Assembly: GCA_913050645.1 (NCBI GenBank)
Contig: CAJXAG010000027.1
Span: 1-14,070 of the forward strand
Source of the DNA: an uncultured bacterium
Lineage (GTDB): Bacteria; Patescibacteriota; Minisyncoccia; Phycocordibacterales; UBA918
Length of the DNA: 14,070 nt
Direction of reading: 5' to 3'
Shown piece after piece: positions 5,633-11,256 of the stretch. Numbering within the stretch: the first letter of the stretch is position 1; every line of letters starts with the position of its first letter. The translations under genes and the position numbers were made by a program. The notes under the pieces were generated by a model that was not told the origin of the DNA, made no database searches, and saw nothing but the letters and a program-made list of their open reading frames with translations.

Positions 5633-6412
5633 ATGTCAGAAAACAATAATCTTATTGATCGTCTGTTTAGCGCAGGCGCACACTTTGGCTTTAGTAAAAG
5701 CCGACGACACCACTCGGTGAAGTCATTTATCTTCGGTAGTAAGCAAGGTACCGATATTATCGATCTTGAGCAGACTGTTGAACAAATCGAAGCTGCAAAG
5801 AAAGTACTTTTCGAAGCAGGTGAGAAAGGTCAAAACGTACTGTTTGTTGGTACAAAAGACGAAGCGTCAAAGCTCGTACTTACTGCAGCAGAAGCGGTAG
5901 AAATGCCATACGTAACAAACCGATGGATCGGTGGAATGATTACAAACTTCTCAGAAATCAAGAAGCGTATTGAGCGACTCAAGACACTTGTTGGAGAACG
6001 AGAGTCAGGTGAACTTGAACGAAAGTACACAAAAAAAGAACGAGTAGTTATTGGTCGTGAAGTAGACAAGCTTACTTTCAACTTTGGTGGTATTCAGACA
6101 CTTGATCGAACACCGCAGATGGTGGTGGTAGTAGATCCGCGTCATGATAGTATCGCGGTGCAGGAAGCAAATGATGCAAACATCCCGGTGGTTGCAATTA
6201 TGAGTACTGATGGGGACGCAACAAAGGTTACAACACCAGTGATGGTAAACGACGCACTAACAAGTTCTATCGAACTTGTTCTTGCAGAACTTACTGAAGC
6301 GTATGCTGAAGGAAAGAAGAACTATGTTCCTGCTCCAGCGCGACCACGACGTGAAGGCGGACGACCACGACGTGAAGGCGGACGACCACGACGTACTTTC
6401 GATCGTCGATAA
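5633..6412 (+). CDS. rpsB: Small-subunit ribosomal protein uS2 with Arg/Gly-rich tail
   Basis: A 30S protein at the head/body junction needed for uS1 and mRNA placement. The 259-residue protein has the family signatures A-G-A-H-F-G-F (15-21), F-I-F-G-S-K-Q-G-T-D-I-I-D-L (about 32-45), R-W-I-G-G-M-I-T-N-F and the N-I-P-V-V-A-I core. The usual D-T-N-C-D-P that follows is replaced by S-T-D-G-D-A. From residue 237 the protein ends in a repeated basic tail (R-P-R-R-E-G-G twice, then R-P-R-R-T-F-D-R-R), absent from most uS2 proteins, probably disordered and RNA-binding. It is co-transcribed with tsf (31-base gap), the classic order. The start codon follows an A/T-rich stretch with no Shine-Dalgarno sequence. 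Confidence 0.95.
   Translation: MSENNNLIDRLFSAGAHFGFSKSRRHHSVKSFIFGSKQGTDIIDLEQTVEQIEAAKKVLFEAGEKGQNVLFVGTKDEASKLVLTAAEAVEMPYVTNRWIGGMITNFSEIKKRIERLKTLVGERESGELERKYTKKERVVIGREVDKLTFNFGGIQTLDRTPQMVVVVDPRHDSIAVQEANDANIPVVAIMSTDGDATKVTTPVMVNDALTSSIELVLAELTEAYAEGKKNYVPAPARPRREGGRPRREGGRPRRTFDRR
6341..6394 (+). repeat. 21-bp in-frame tandem repeat encoding the uS2 tail
   Basis: Two identical 21-base copies (6341-6361 and 6362-6382, each beginning CGACCACGACGTGAAGG) and a third partial copy (6383-6394). Each encodes R-P-R-R-E-G-G. Exact identity at the DNA level points to recent expansion by slippage or unequal exchange. Confidence 0.9.
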
Positions 6413-6443
6413 TTACTTATTCAAAATTTTAGACTAGTACATT

Positions 6444-7028
6444 ATGGAAATTACATCAGCACAGATTAAAGCACTACGAGATCAGACTGGTATCTCAGTG
6501 ATGCAGTGTAAGAAGGCACTTGAAGAGGCAGGTGGAGACGCTGAAAAGGCCCTCATTATTCTGAAGAAAAAGCGTTCTGAAGCTGCAGACAAGAAAGCAG
6601 ACCGAGAGATCGGCGCAGGTGCAGTTGGCGTGTATGTGCACAACACAAAAGAAGTTGCAGCGATGGTGAAGCTTGGTTGCGAGACTGACTTTGTGGGAAA
6701 GAATGAAGAGTTTGTAACACTTGCAAACGACATTGCAATGCATGTTGCAGCGATGGATCCAAAGTACATCTCACGAGATGAGCTTGATGACGCAGCGATC
6801 GAAAAGGCGAAGGAGGTATTTGCTGGAGAGATTGCAGACAAGCCTGAAGATATGCAGGAGAAGATTATGGAAGGAAAGCTTAACAGCTACTTCAAGGATC
6901 AGATCCTCATGGAACAGCCGTTTGTAAAGAATCCGGACACTACTATTGCAGAAATGGTTACTGGTGGCGTTCAGAAGTTTGGTGAGAATGTTACAGTTGC
7001 AGAAATCAGTCGTGTTTCTGTAAAATAA
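6444..7028 (+). CDS. tsf: Elongation factor Ts (short form)
   Basis: Nucleotide-exchange factor for EF-Tu. The 194-residue protein has the N-terminal UBA-like three-helix domain (about 1-40: A-L-R-D-Q-T-G-I-S-V-M-Q-C-K-K-A-L) and the EF-Tu-contacting motif T-D-F-V-G-K-N (81-87). T-D-F-V is the segment that inserts next to the Mg site of EF-Tu. A single C-terminal dimerisation-type subdomain follows. It is about 90 residues shorter than E. coli EF-Ts and similar to the compact Thermus form, so this is a natural short version, not a truncation. It is second gene of rpsB-tsf; the start lacks a Shine-Dalgarno sequence. Confidence 0.95.
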   Translation: MEITSAQIKALRDQTGISVMQCKKALEEAGGDAEKALIILKKKRSEAADKKADREIGAGAVGVYVHNTKEVAAMVKLGCETDFVGKNEEFVTLANDIAMHVAAMDPKYISRDELDDAAIEKAKEVFAGEIADKPEDMQEKIMEGKLNSYFKDQILMEQPFVKNPDTTIAEMVTGGVQKFGENVTVAEISRVSVK

Positions 7029-7083
7029 GGAAGTATCACACAATAAACGACCAGTAAGATTCTAGACATCAAGTGGTCAAACG

Positions 7084-7110
7084 TAAAGCGCAACAAACAG
7101 TTGCGCTTTA
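7084..7110 (+). terminator. Terminator hairpin after tsf
   Basis: An 11-bp perfect stem TAAAGCGCAAC / GTTGCGCTTTA with a 5-base AAACA loop, 55 bases past the tsf stop. The U-tract is short because the Ts are within the stem. The 3' arm also contains TTGCGC, the likely -35 box of the next promoter. Confidence 0.65.
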
Positions 7111-7129
7111 CTGCTTCTAAGGCTATCAT
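7101..7129 (+). promoter_or_regulatory. Promoter of the small membrane protein gene, overlapping the tsf terminator
   Basis: TTGCGC (7101-7106), a 17-base spacer and GGC-TATCAT (hexamer 7124-7129), 14 bases before the ATG at 7144. The -35 box lies in the 3' arm of the preceding terminator hairpin. Confidence 0.5.
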
Positions 7130-7143
7130 GCACGTGATTCATT

Positions 7144-7581
7144 ATGGGATTGTTTTTGAGTATGGAATTCGCACTTATATATCTGGCGTCGAGCGCAGCG
7201 GCTCTGGTTATCATCGCTGGGGTCTTTCGTGTTGAAGATACGCGAGGTGGGCAGCGGATTGTATTTGGTCGTGTGCGCACACTATTTGATTGGGTGGTGC
7301 TATGGATAATTGGTGTATTCCGCTGGCTATATGAGTACATTCGATACAGCTTTGCGCGACTTTTCTTCCATTACGCAGCACATCGTATTCTCAAGCGTTT
7401 GTATATAGTGACACATTTTCTTGAAGAAAAGACAGAAGAGTTATTGCGTCAGAATAGACGCACTGCGCGACGTATCAGTACAGAACGACATGAACGCTCA
7501 CATCTTGATGAAATAGCGGATCACAAGGAAGAGACTGCTTTGACGCGAGAGGAGATAGAAAAAATGCGGTCGTTGGATTAG
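7144..7581 (+). CDS. Small membrane protein with charged cytoplasmic-type tail, function unknown
   Basis: I do not recognise the family. The 145-residue protein has an N-terminal membrane helix (about residues 6-27, Ala/Ile/Leu-rich), a second hydrophobic, Trp-rich segment (about 46-66, W-V-V-L-W-I-I-G-V-F-R-W-L-Y), then an Arg/His-rich amphipathic region. It ends in a Glu/Arg-rich tail (about 92-145) likely to be helical or coiled coil. Codon use looks like that of its neighbours and it has a promoter, so it is probably real. An alternative start at 7162 (second Met) would shorten the N-terminus by 6 residues. It lies between tsf and the MazG-like gene, and the latter's promoter overlaps its 3' end. 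Confidence 0.7.
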   Translation: MGLFLSMEFALIYLASSAAALVIIAGVFRVEDTRGGQRIVFGRVRTLFDWVVLWIIGVFRWLYEYIRYSFARLFFHYAAHRILKRLYIVTHFLEEKTEELLRQNRRTARRISTERHERSHLDEIADHKEETALTREEIEKMRSLD

Positions 7582-7589
7582 GTCAGCTT

Positions 7590-7598
7590 TGTTATACT
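7590..7598 (+). promoter_or_regulatory. Extended -10 promoter of the MazG-like gene
   Basis: TGT-TATACT (hexamer 7593-7598), 8 bases before the ATG at 7607. A good -35 box is not evident, as expected for an extended -10 promoter. The element lies just after the preceding gene's stop codon. Confidence 0.6.
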
Positions 7599-7606
7599 TA
7601 ATTATA

Positions 7607-7951
7607 ATGAACCTTAAAGAGTACAGTAAAAAAGCGCTCAGGACAGATTTCGCAGACTATGATGATTACCATACAGGCGACGTTTCAGCTCGTCTTGATT
7701 ATGGCGTTGTTGGATTGGTGACAGAGTCTGCAAAAGTTTTGGATTTGATTAAAAAATCAAAAAAGAATTTATCAAAACTTGATCAAGAAAAGATTGAAGA
7801 AGAGCTCGGCGATTTGCTTTGGTATCTGAATATAACACTTGATGAACTTGGTCTATCTTTCAAGGATATAATGAACACTAATCTGAGTAAGATTGAAAAG
7901 AAATATCCGAGAAAGGATGCGTCAATTAAAGATTTGATCCGAGGAGAGTAG
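7607..7951 (+). CDS. MazG-like nucleotide pyrophosphohydrolase family protein with altered metal motif
   Basis: All-alpha NTP pyrophosphohydrolases of this family hydrolyse (d)NTPs to NMP and PPi for pool cleaning. The 114-residue protein has the family layout: Y-G-V-V-G-L-V-T-E-S-A-K-V-L-D-L-I-K-K (32-50), E-E-E-L-G-D-L-L-W-Y-L-N (64-75) and N-L-S-K-I-E-K-K-Y-P (92-101). The second metal motif E-x-x-D is intact (E66-D69). In the first motif the usual E-x-x-E reads E40-S-A-K43, with Lys replacing the second Glu, so metal binding or catalysis may be changed. The ATG at 7607 is used because the in-frame start at 7589 lies upstream of the -10 box. It is AT-rich compared with the genes around it. 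No terminator is adjacent; the nearest strong one is at 8135-8168. Confidence 0.75.
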   Translation: MNLKEYSKKALRTDFADYDDYHTGDVSARLDYGVVGLVTESAKVLDLIKKSKKNLSKLDQEKIEEELGDLLWYLNITLDELGLSFKDIMNTNLSKIEKKYPRKDASIKDLIRGE

Positions 7952-7990
7952 TAGCTGCGCTGTGTATAGAAGTTGTATCACTGAGCATCA

Positions 7991-8042
7991 CAAGTTACTA
8001 AGCAGAATCATTCGCTTCGCTCTTGATTCTGCTAAGTACTTG
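7991..8042. repeat. REP-like hairpin 1
   Basis: Arms of about 20 bases (7991-8010 and 8024-8042) pair over 18 bp with one mismatch and one bulge; the inner 10 bp (AGCAGAATCA / TGATTCTGCT) are perfect. The loop is TTCGCTTCGCTCT. It shares the TCGCTYCGCTC loop with hairpin 2, which suggests a repeat family. Confidence 0.75.
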
Positions 8043-8057
8043 CGATCCCGGCTCGTC

Positions 8058-8085
8058 TACTGTACTCGCTCCGCTCCGTGCAGTA
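8058..8085. repeat. REP-like hairpin 2
   Basis: TACTGTAC (8058-8065) pairs with GTGCAGTA (8078-8085), 8 bp with one wobble, around the loop TCGCTCCGCTCC. The arm sequences are unrelated to hairpin 1 but the loops match over TCGCTYCGCTC, so the loop is the conserved part. Confidence 0.65.
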
Positions 8086-8096
8086 TGACTCCGCCT

Positions 8097-8181
8097 TGGC
8101 TCCAGGTACGCAAGCAAAGCAGTTTGCTTGCTAGAAAAAAGGCGCAAACTGAAGTTTGCGCCTTTTTTCTACCTGGAGCCA
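8097..8181. repeat. 12-bp inverted repeat copying the tRNA-Thr 3' end, enclosing two hairpins
   Basis: TGGCTCCAGGTA at 8097-8108 is the exact reverse complement of 8170-8181. The right copy covers the 3' end of the tRNA-Thr acceptor stem, the discriminator, CCA and three downstream bases. Between them lie a 9-bp hairpin (GCAAGCAAA-GCAG-TTTGCTTGC, 8110-8131) and the terminator at 8135-8168. The left copy looks like a detached fragment of the tRNA 3' end, or the outer stem of a larger fold. Confidence 0.65.
8135..8168. terminator. Bidirectional terminator between the MazG-like gene and tRNA-Thr
   Basis: A 9-bp perfect stem GGCGCAAAC-TGAA-GTTTGCGCC flanked by six As on the left and six Ts on the right. 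On the minus strand it comes 5 bases after the tRNA CCA and ends that transcript. On the plus strand it is the first strong terminator after the MazG-like gene. Confidence 0.9.
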
Positions 8182-8249
8182 CCTCTCGGACTCGAACCGA
8201 GGACCTACTCATTACAAGTGAGTTGCTCTACCAACTGAGCTAAGGTGGC
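8174..8249 (-). tRNA. trnT: tRNA-Thr (anticodon UGU), CCA encoded
   Basis: On the minus strand a complete 76-base cloverleaf can be drawn: acceptor GCCACCT / AGGTGGC, D arm GCTC-AGTTGGTA-GAGC, anticodon stem ACTCA / TGAGT with loop CTTGTAA (anticodon TGT, reading ACA), variable loop AGGTC, T arm CTCGG-TTCGAGT-CCGAG, discriminator T, and CCA in the DNA. All stems pair perfectly. Its terminator is at 8135-8168 and a -10-like hexamer lies 7 bases upstream of the mature 5' end. Confidence 0.97.
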
Positions 8250-8256
8250 GCTAAGG

Positions 8257-8262
8257 ACTCTA
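8257..8262 (-). promoter_or_regulatory. -10-like box of tRNA-Thr, placed for a start at the mature 5' end
   Basis: On the minus strand TAGAGT is followed by CCTTAGC (7 bases) and then base 1 of the tRNA. The tRNA-like copy has TAGAAT at 8381-8386 with the same 7-base spacing and nearly the same sequence between. No clear -35 box is seen. Confidence 0.45.
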
Positions 8263-8295
8263 TTCCTTAAACATATTTTATGTATTCCAAATTTT

Positions 8296-8373
8296 CACCA
8301 CAACGCACTTGTGACAAGTGGTTCGAAAGTCTCCCAGACTTTCTCACCTCTACCAACTGCAGCTGACGGTGGC
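8296..8373 (-). pseudogene. Degenerate tRNA-like copy upstream of tRNA-Thr
   Basis: On the minus strand this block starts GCCACCGTCAGCT, with a G-T-T-G-G-T-A-G-A-G D-loop, and aligns with the 5' half of tRNA-Thr including about 15 bases of 5' flank (8348-8388 versus 8226-8265). The remainder differs. There is a 5-bp stem AAAGT / ACTTT with the 7-base loop CTGGGAG (would read as anticodon GGG), then CACTTG-TCA-CAAGTG where a T arm should be, but no normal T-loop, a poor D stem and an imperfect acceptor (GCCAC with GTGGT). There is no CCA. It is about 78 bases long. It may be a decayed duplicate, a very divergent tRNA, or a tRNA-derived small RNA; I favour decay. Confidence 0.5.
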
Positions 8374-8496
8374 TCTAAGGATTCTACTTCTCTTAGGGCT
8401 TGGTGCGCACTATTATTACAATTTTTAATAAAATTGCAAGCTTTTTACAACACACAAAAGGTCACAAAACACCTTTATTTTTAGCCAGAATAGGGG

Positions 8497-8502
8497 TATA
8501 CT
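8497..8502 (+). promoter_or_regulatory. -10 box of the glycosyltransferase-PEGA-pheST run
   Basis: GGGGTATACT (hexamer 8497-8502), 14 bases before the ATG at 8517, giving a leader of about 8 bases. The same string occurs before the kinase gene. Just upstream (8457-8476) is a 6-bp hairpin AAAGGT / ACCTTT followed by ATTTTT, a weak terminator or operator candidate. A further AT-only hairpin lies at 8419-8436. Nothing else is seen between the tRNA-like copy and this promoter. Confidence 0.55.
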
Positions 8503-8516
8503 CGCATCTATAGCAT

Positions 8517-10076
8517 ATGACACAAAAGGAGCATTTGCTTCCGTACGCGCAGCGTGAGGACTTTAAAGTAGGACGAGCACCCGAGCTTTCTGGTAAAGAT
8601 CGGCGTTTTTATCGTTTGCTTGAAATTATACCTGGTGCTGCATCATGGGCGACGCTTATTGGGGTGTTGGTGCTGTCGAACTACGCACCATTTGTTGCAG
8701 CGTACTTTGTAATTGGTTTTGCCATTTATTGGGTGCTTAAAACTGCTTTTTTGTCGTATCACTTGCGATACAACTGGAAACGGCTGCGCCACCACATGAA
8801 GATTGATTGGGCTGCGATGGTGGAACGATTTGAGTTCGGCCACATATATCACCTGGTTATTTTGCCATTTTATGAGGAACCAGAAGAGGTGATTGATGCT
8901 ACATTGCAGTCATTAGCAGACGTGCGCTACGATAAGAAAAGCATCATTGTGGTTCTTGCTGCTGAAGAGCGTGCGGGTGACAGTGCACAGGCAATTGCGC
9001 AAGCGATGAAAGAGAAATGGGGTGCAGCTTTTGGAAAGTTCTTGGTCACCACACATCCGCAGGATGTGCCTGGAGAGATGGCAGGAAAAGGTTCAAACGC
9101 CACCTATGCAGCAGAACAGGCTCGTCAGTTAGTGCTTGATCCGCACGGTATTCGATACAATCATACGCTCGTGTCTATTTTCGATATTGACACAGTACTC
9201 TATCCTGACTACTTCAATTGTCTGGTGTGGCACTTTATGACTGTGGAGTACCCACTGAAGACATCCTTCCAGCCAGTGCCAATTTTCAATAACAATATTT
9301 GGGATGCACCTGCGGTGGCGCGCGTTGTGGCGATGAGCAGTACGTTTTGGGAAATGATACAACAAGAGCGCCCTGAGCGTATGGCAACATTTTCGTCCCA
9401 CTCAGTGAGTTTCCAGGCACTGTATGAGATTGGATATTGGCAAAGTAATATGGTGAATGAAGATTCCCGTATTTTTTGGAATCTCCTGATGGCAAATAAT
9501 GGTGATTACCGAACGGTCCCTCTTTCATACCCAGTATCAATGGATGCGAATGTAGCAGGAAGCTTTTGGGGAACAGTCAAAAATATATACAAGCAACATC
9601 GACGCTGGACATATGGGGTAGAGAATTTTTGTTACATCATCTATCATTTTACTAAGAATAAAAAGATTCCACTGCGGAAACGTTTAATGATTGGCTTCCA
9701 GCAAGCGGAAGGATACTGGTCATTGGTGACTAATCCGATTATGCTTTTCATTCTTGGGTGGGCACCTATTTTCCTAGGGACTCGGGAGTTTCATCAAACG
9801 GTGCTTTCATATAACTTGCCAATTATGATACGCGACCTCCTTATTTTGGCGATGTTTGGATTGGTTATCTCGTCTGTTATTTCCCTGACGATGCTACCAC
9901 CACGACCAAAGGAAAAAAGTCGATTGAAATATATTGTACTTGCGGTACAGTGGATTCTTGTACCGGTAACCATGATTATATTCAGTGCTATTCCAGGACT
10001 TGATTCACAGACTCGACTGATGCTTGGGAAATACATGGGATTCTGGGTCACACCGAAAAATCGCGTTAATACATAA
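8517..10076 (+). CDS. Membrane family-2 glycosyltransferase (processive type)
   Basis: Predicted to build or extend a surface polysaccharide or glycolipid from a nucleotide-sugar. The 519-residue protein has two N-terminal membrane helices (about 42-78) and a cytoplasmic GT-A domain (about 105-370) with Y-E-E-P-E-E-V in the nucleotide-binding region. The Asp motif F-D-I-D-T follows (D223, D225; metal/sugar-nucleotide), then N-E-D (E315-D316; catalytic-base region) and Q-H-R-R-W (360-364), the Q-x-x-R-W signature of cellulose- and chitin-synthase-type processive enzymes. Three further membrane helices lie near residues 395-415, 435-460 and 472-495. All key motifs are present, so it should be active; the sugar is unknown. 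It is the first gene of a tight run with the PEGA-type protein 2 bases downstream, which suggests a shared envelope role. Confidence 0.85.
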   Translation: MTQKEHLLPYAQREDFKVGRAPELSGKDRRFYRLLEIIPGAASWATLIGVLVLSNYAPFVAAYFVIGFAIYWVLKTAFLSYHLRYNWKRLRHHMKIDWAAMVERFEFGHIYHLVILPFYEEPEEVIDATLQSLADVRYDKKSIIVVLAAEERAGDSAQAIAQAMKEKWGAAFGKFLVTTHPQDVPGEMAGKGSNATYAAEQARQLVLDPHGIRYNHTLVSIFDIDTVLYPDYFNCLVWHFMTVEYPLKTSFQPVPIFNNNIWDAPAVARVVAMSSTFWEMIQQERPERMATFSSHSVSFQALYEIGYWQSNMVNEDSRIFWNLLMANNGDYRTVPLSYPVSMDANVAGSFWGTVKNIYKQHRRWTYGVENFCYIIYHFTKNKKIPLRKRLMIGFQQAEGYWSLVTNPIMLFILGWAPIFLGTREFHQTVLSYNLPIMIRDLLILAMFGLVISSVISLTMLPPRPKEKSRLKYIVLAVQWILVPVTMIIFSAIPGLDSQTRLMLGKYMGFWVTPKNRVNT

Positions 10077-10078
10077 CT

Positions 10079-11239
10079 ATGACACCTGTACCAGATATTC
10101 AGCCCCTTCCGCAAGGGCACCGTAAGCTCGTTTTCATTTCGTCACTATTAGTGTTTATTGTCGCTGTGCCCGCGTTTGTGTTTTACGCTGTGGGGTATCG
10201 ATTTGATTTTTCTGGTGAAGCACGAAGTATTAAGAGCGTGGGAGGTATGTATATTAGCGCGAGTGCTGAAAAAACGGATATTTATATCAATGACGAGCCC
10301 GTTGAAGATATGCGCATTTTCCAACGAGCTGCGTATATTCAAAACCTTACGCAAGGAGTGCATCAGGTACATGTCCAGGGTGAAGCATTGCAAACATGGG
10401 TGAAAGTCCTTCCAGTATTCTCACACCTTGTAACTGAGGCAGCGAGCTTTAATATGCCCGAAGTGCCGCAAGTTCGTTTGGTATCACCGTACCGAACGGC
10501 AACTGGTGTGCCAGTGTTATTTGAAGCAGCAACATCTACACCGCTGCAACACGCTTCAAGTTCGCAAACATTTTTCGTTGCGACTTCAACCGCAACCACT
10601 ACGTACGTCTTGAATCCAGAACATGTCTATGTGGAGACCCTGTTTGCTTCCTCAACAGAAGAGCAACTCCTGCGTGTGCAGCAAAAAAACATCCGTACTG
10701 AGCCTTTTGTTTTTAGTGGTGACACTACCGCAACAAGTGTACTGGCAACGTCTACTGAAGACTATCGGGATACACGACTTTATGAAAAGAAGGATGATGT
10801 GTATATGCAATGGACAGGGGAACGCGATGCGGTTCCGTACTATTACTGTGTGCGCTATGACACTGCCAGTACAACTGCAGCATTGTATGGAACACATGTC
10901 GAAAATGCTGTGGTTGCTCAGGTATTCTCTGCGTATGCTGAAGACAACACGGTTATAACAGAAACAGATATGCGCGACGAGCGCTGGTGCCGCAGCGAGA
11001 TTAAAATTGACCGCCTCAACCAAGAAGTACTTTGGTTTGACTACTTTCCCAACAGTCGCGACTTGGTACTCATGCACCTGTCTGATGGACTGTATGTGGT
11101 TGAGGTAGATGATCGTGCGTGGCAAAATACACAAATGTTGTATCCAGGCAAAGATATTCAGGTAGTGAAAGATGGTGACCGAATCTTTGTGTATGATAGG
11201 GGGTACTACCTTGAAGTATTTACTGAGTTACAAGAATAA
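10079..11239 (+). CDS. Membrane-anchored extracytoplasmic protein with PEGA-like domain
   Basis: A 386-residue protein with a short N-terminal cytoplasmic stretch and one membrane helix (about 17-41). A PEGA-like beta domain follows (about 53-115: G-G-M-Y-I-S-A-S-A, I-Y-I-N-D-E-P-V, then N-L-T-Q-G-V-H-Q-V-H-V-Q-G). A Ser/Thr/Ala-rich linker (about 150-225, several A-T-S-T repeats) leads to a C-terminal beta-rich region (about 230-386) with repeated strand patterns such as L-Y-V-V-E-V-D-D and R-I-F-V-Y-D-R-G, like parts of a propeller. PEGA domains occur in surface proteins, but their ligand is unclear. The start 2 bases after the glycosyltransferase stop implies translational coupling. No catalytic motif is visible; a role in envelope assembly with the glycosyltransferase is inferred. 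Confidence 0.75.
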   Translation: MTPVPDIQPLPQGHRKLVFISSLLVFIVAVPAFVFYAVGYRFDFSGEARSIKSVGGMYISASAEKTDIYINDEPVEDMRIFQRAAYIQNLTQGVHQVHVQGEALQTWVKVLPVFSHLVTEAASFNMPEVPQVRLVSPYRTATGVPVLFEAATSTPLQHASSSQTFFVATSTATTTYVLNPEHVYVETLFASSTEEQLLRVQQKNIRTEPFVFSGDTTATSVLATSTEDYRDTRLYEKKDDVYMQWTGERDAVPYYYCVRYDTASTTAALYGTHVENAVVAQVFSAYAEDNTVITETDMRDERWCRSEIKIDRLNQEVLWFDYFPNSRDLVLMHLSDGLYVVEVDDRAWQNTQMLYPGKDIQVVKDGDRIFVYDRGYYLEVFTELQE

Positions 11240-11256
11240 AGCGTACACATATAACC

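Noticed and set aside
7991..8131. CRISPR array
   Set aside because: The hairpins share only a loop, have different arms and lengths and no regular spacers; no cas genes are in view.
7962..8243. Open frame of 93 codons on the plus strand
   Set aside because: It runs through two hairpins, a terminator and the antisense of tRNA-Thr; its codons are explained by those elements.
8245..8484. Open frame of 79 codons on the plus strand
   Set aside because: It covers the tRNA promoter and the tRNA-like copy and has no protein-like features.
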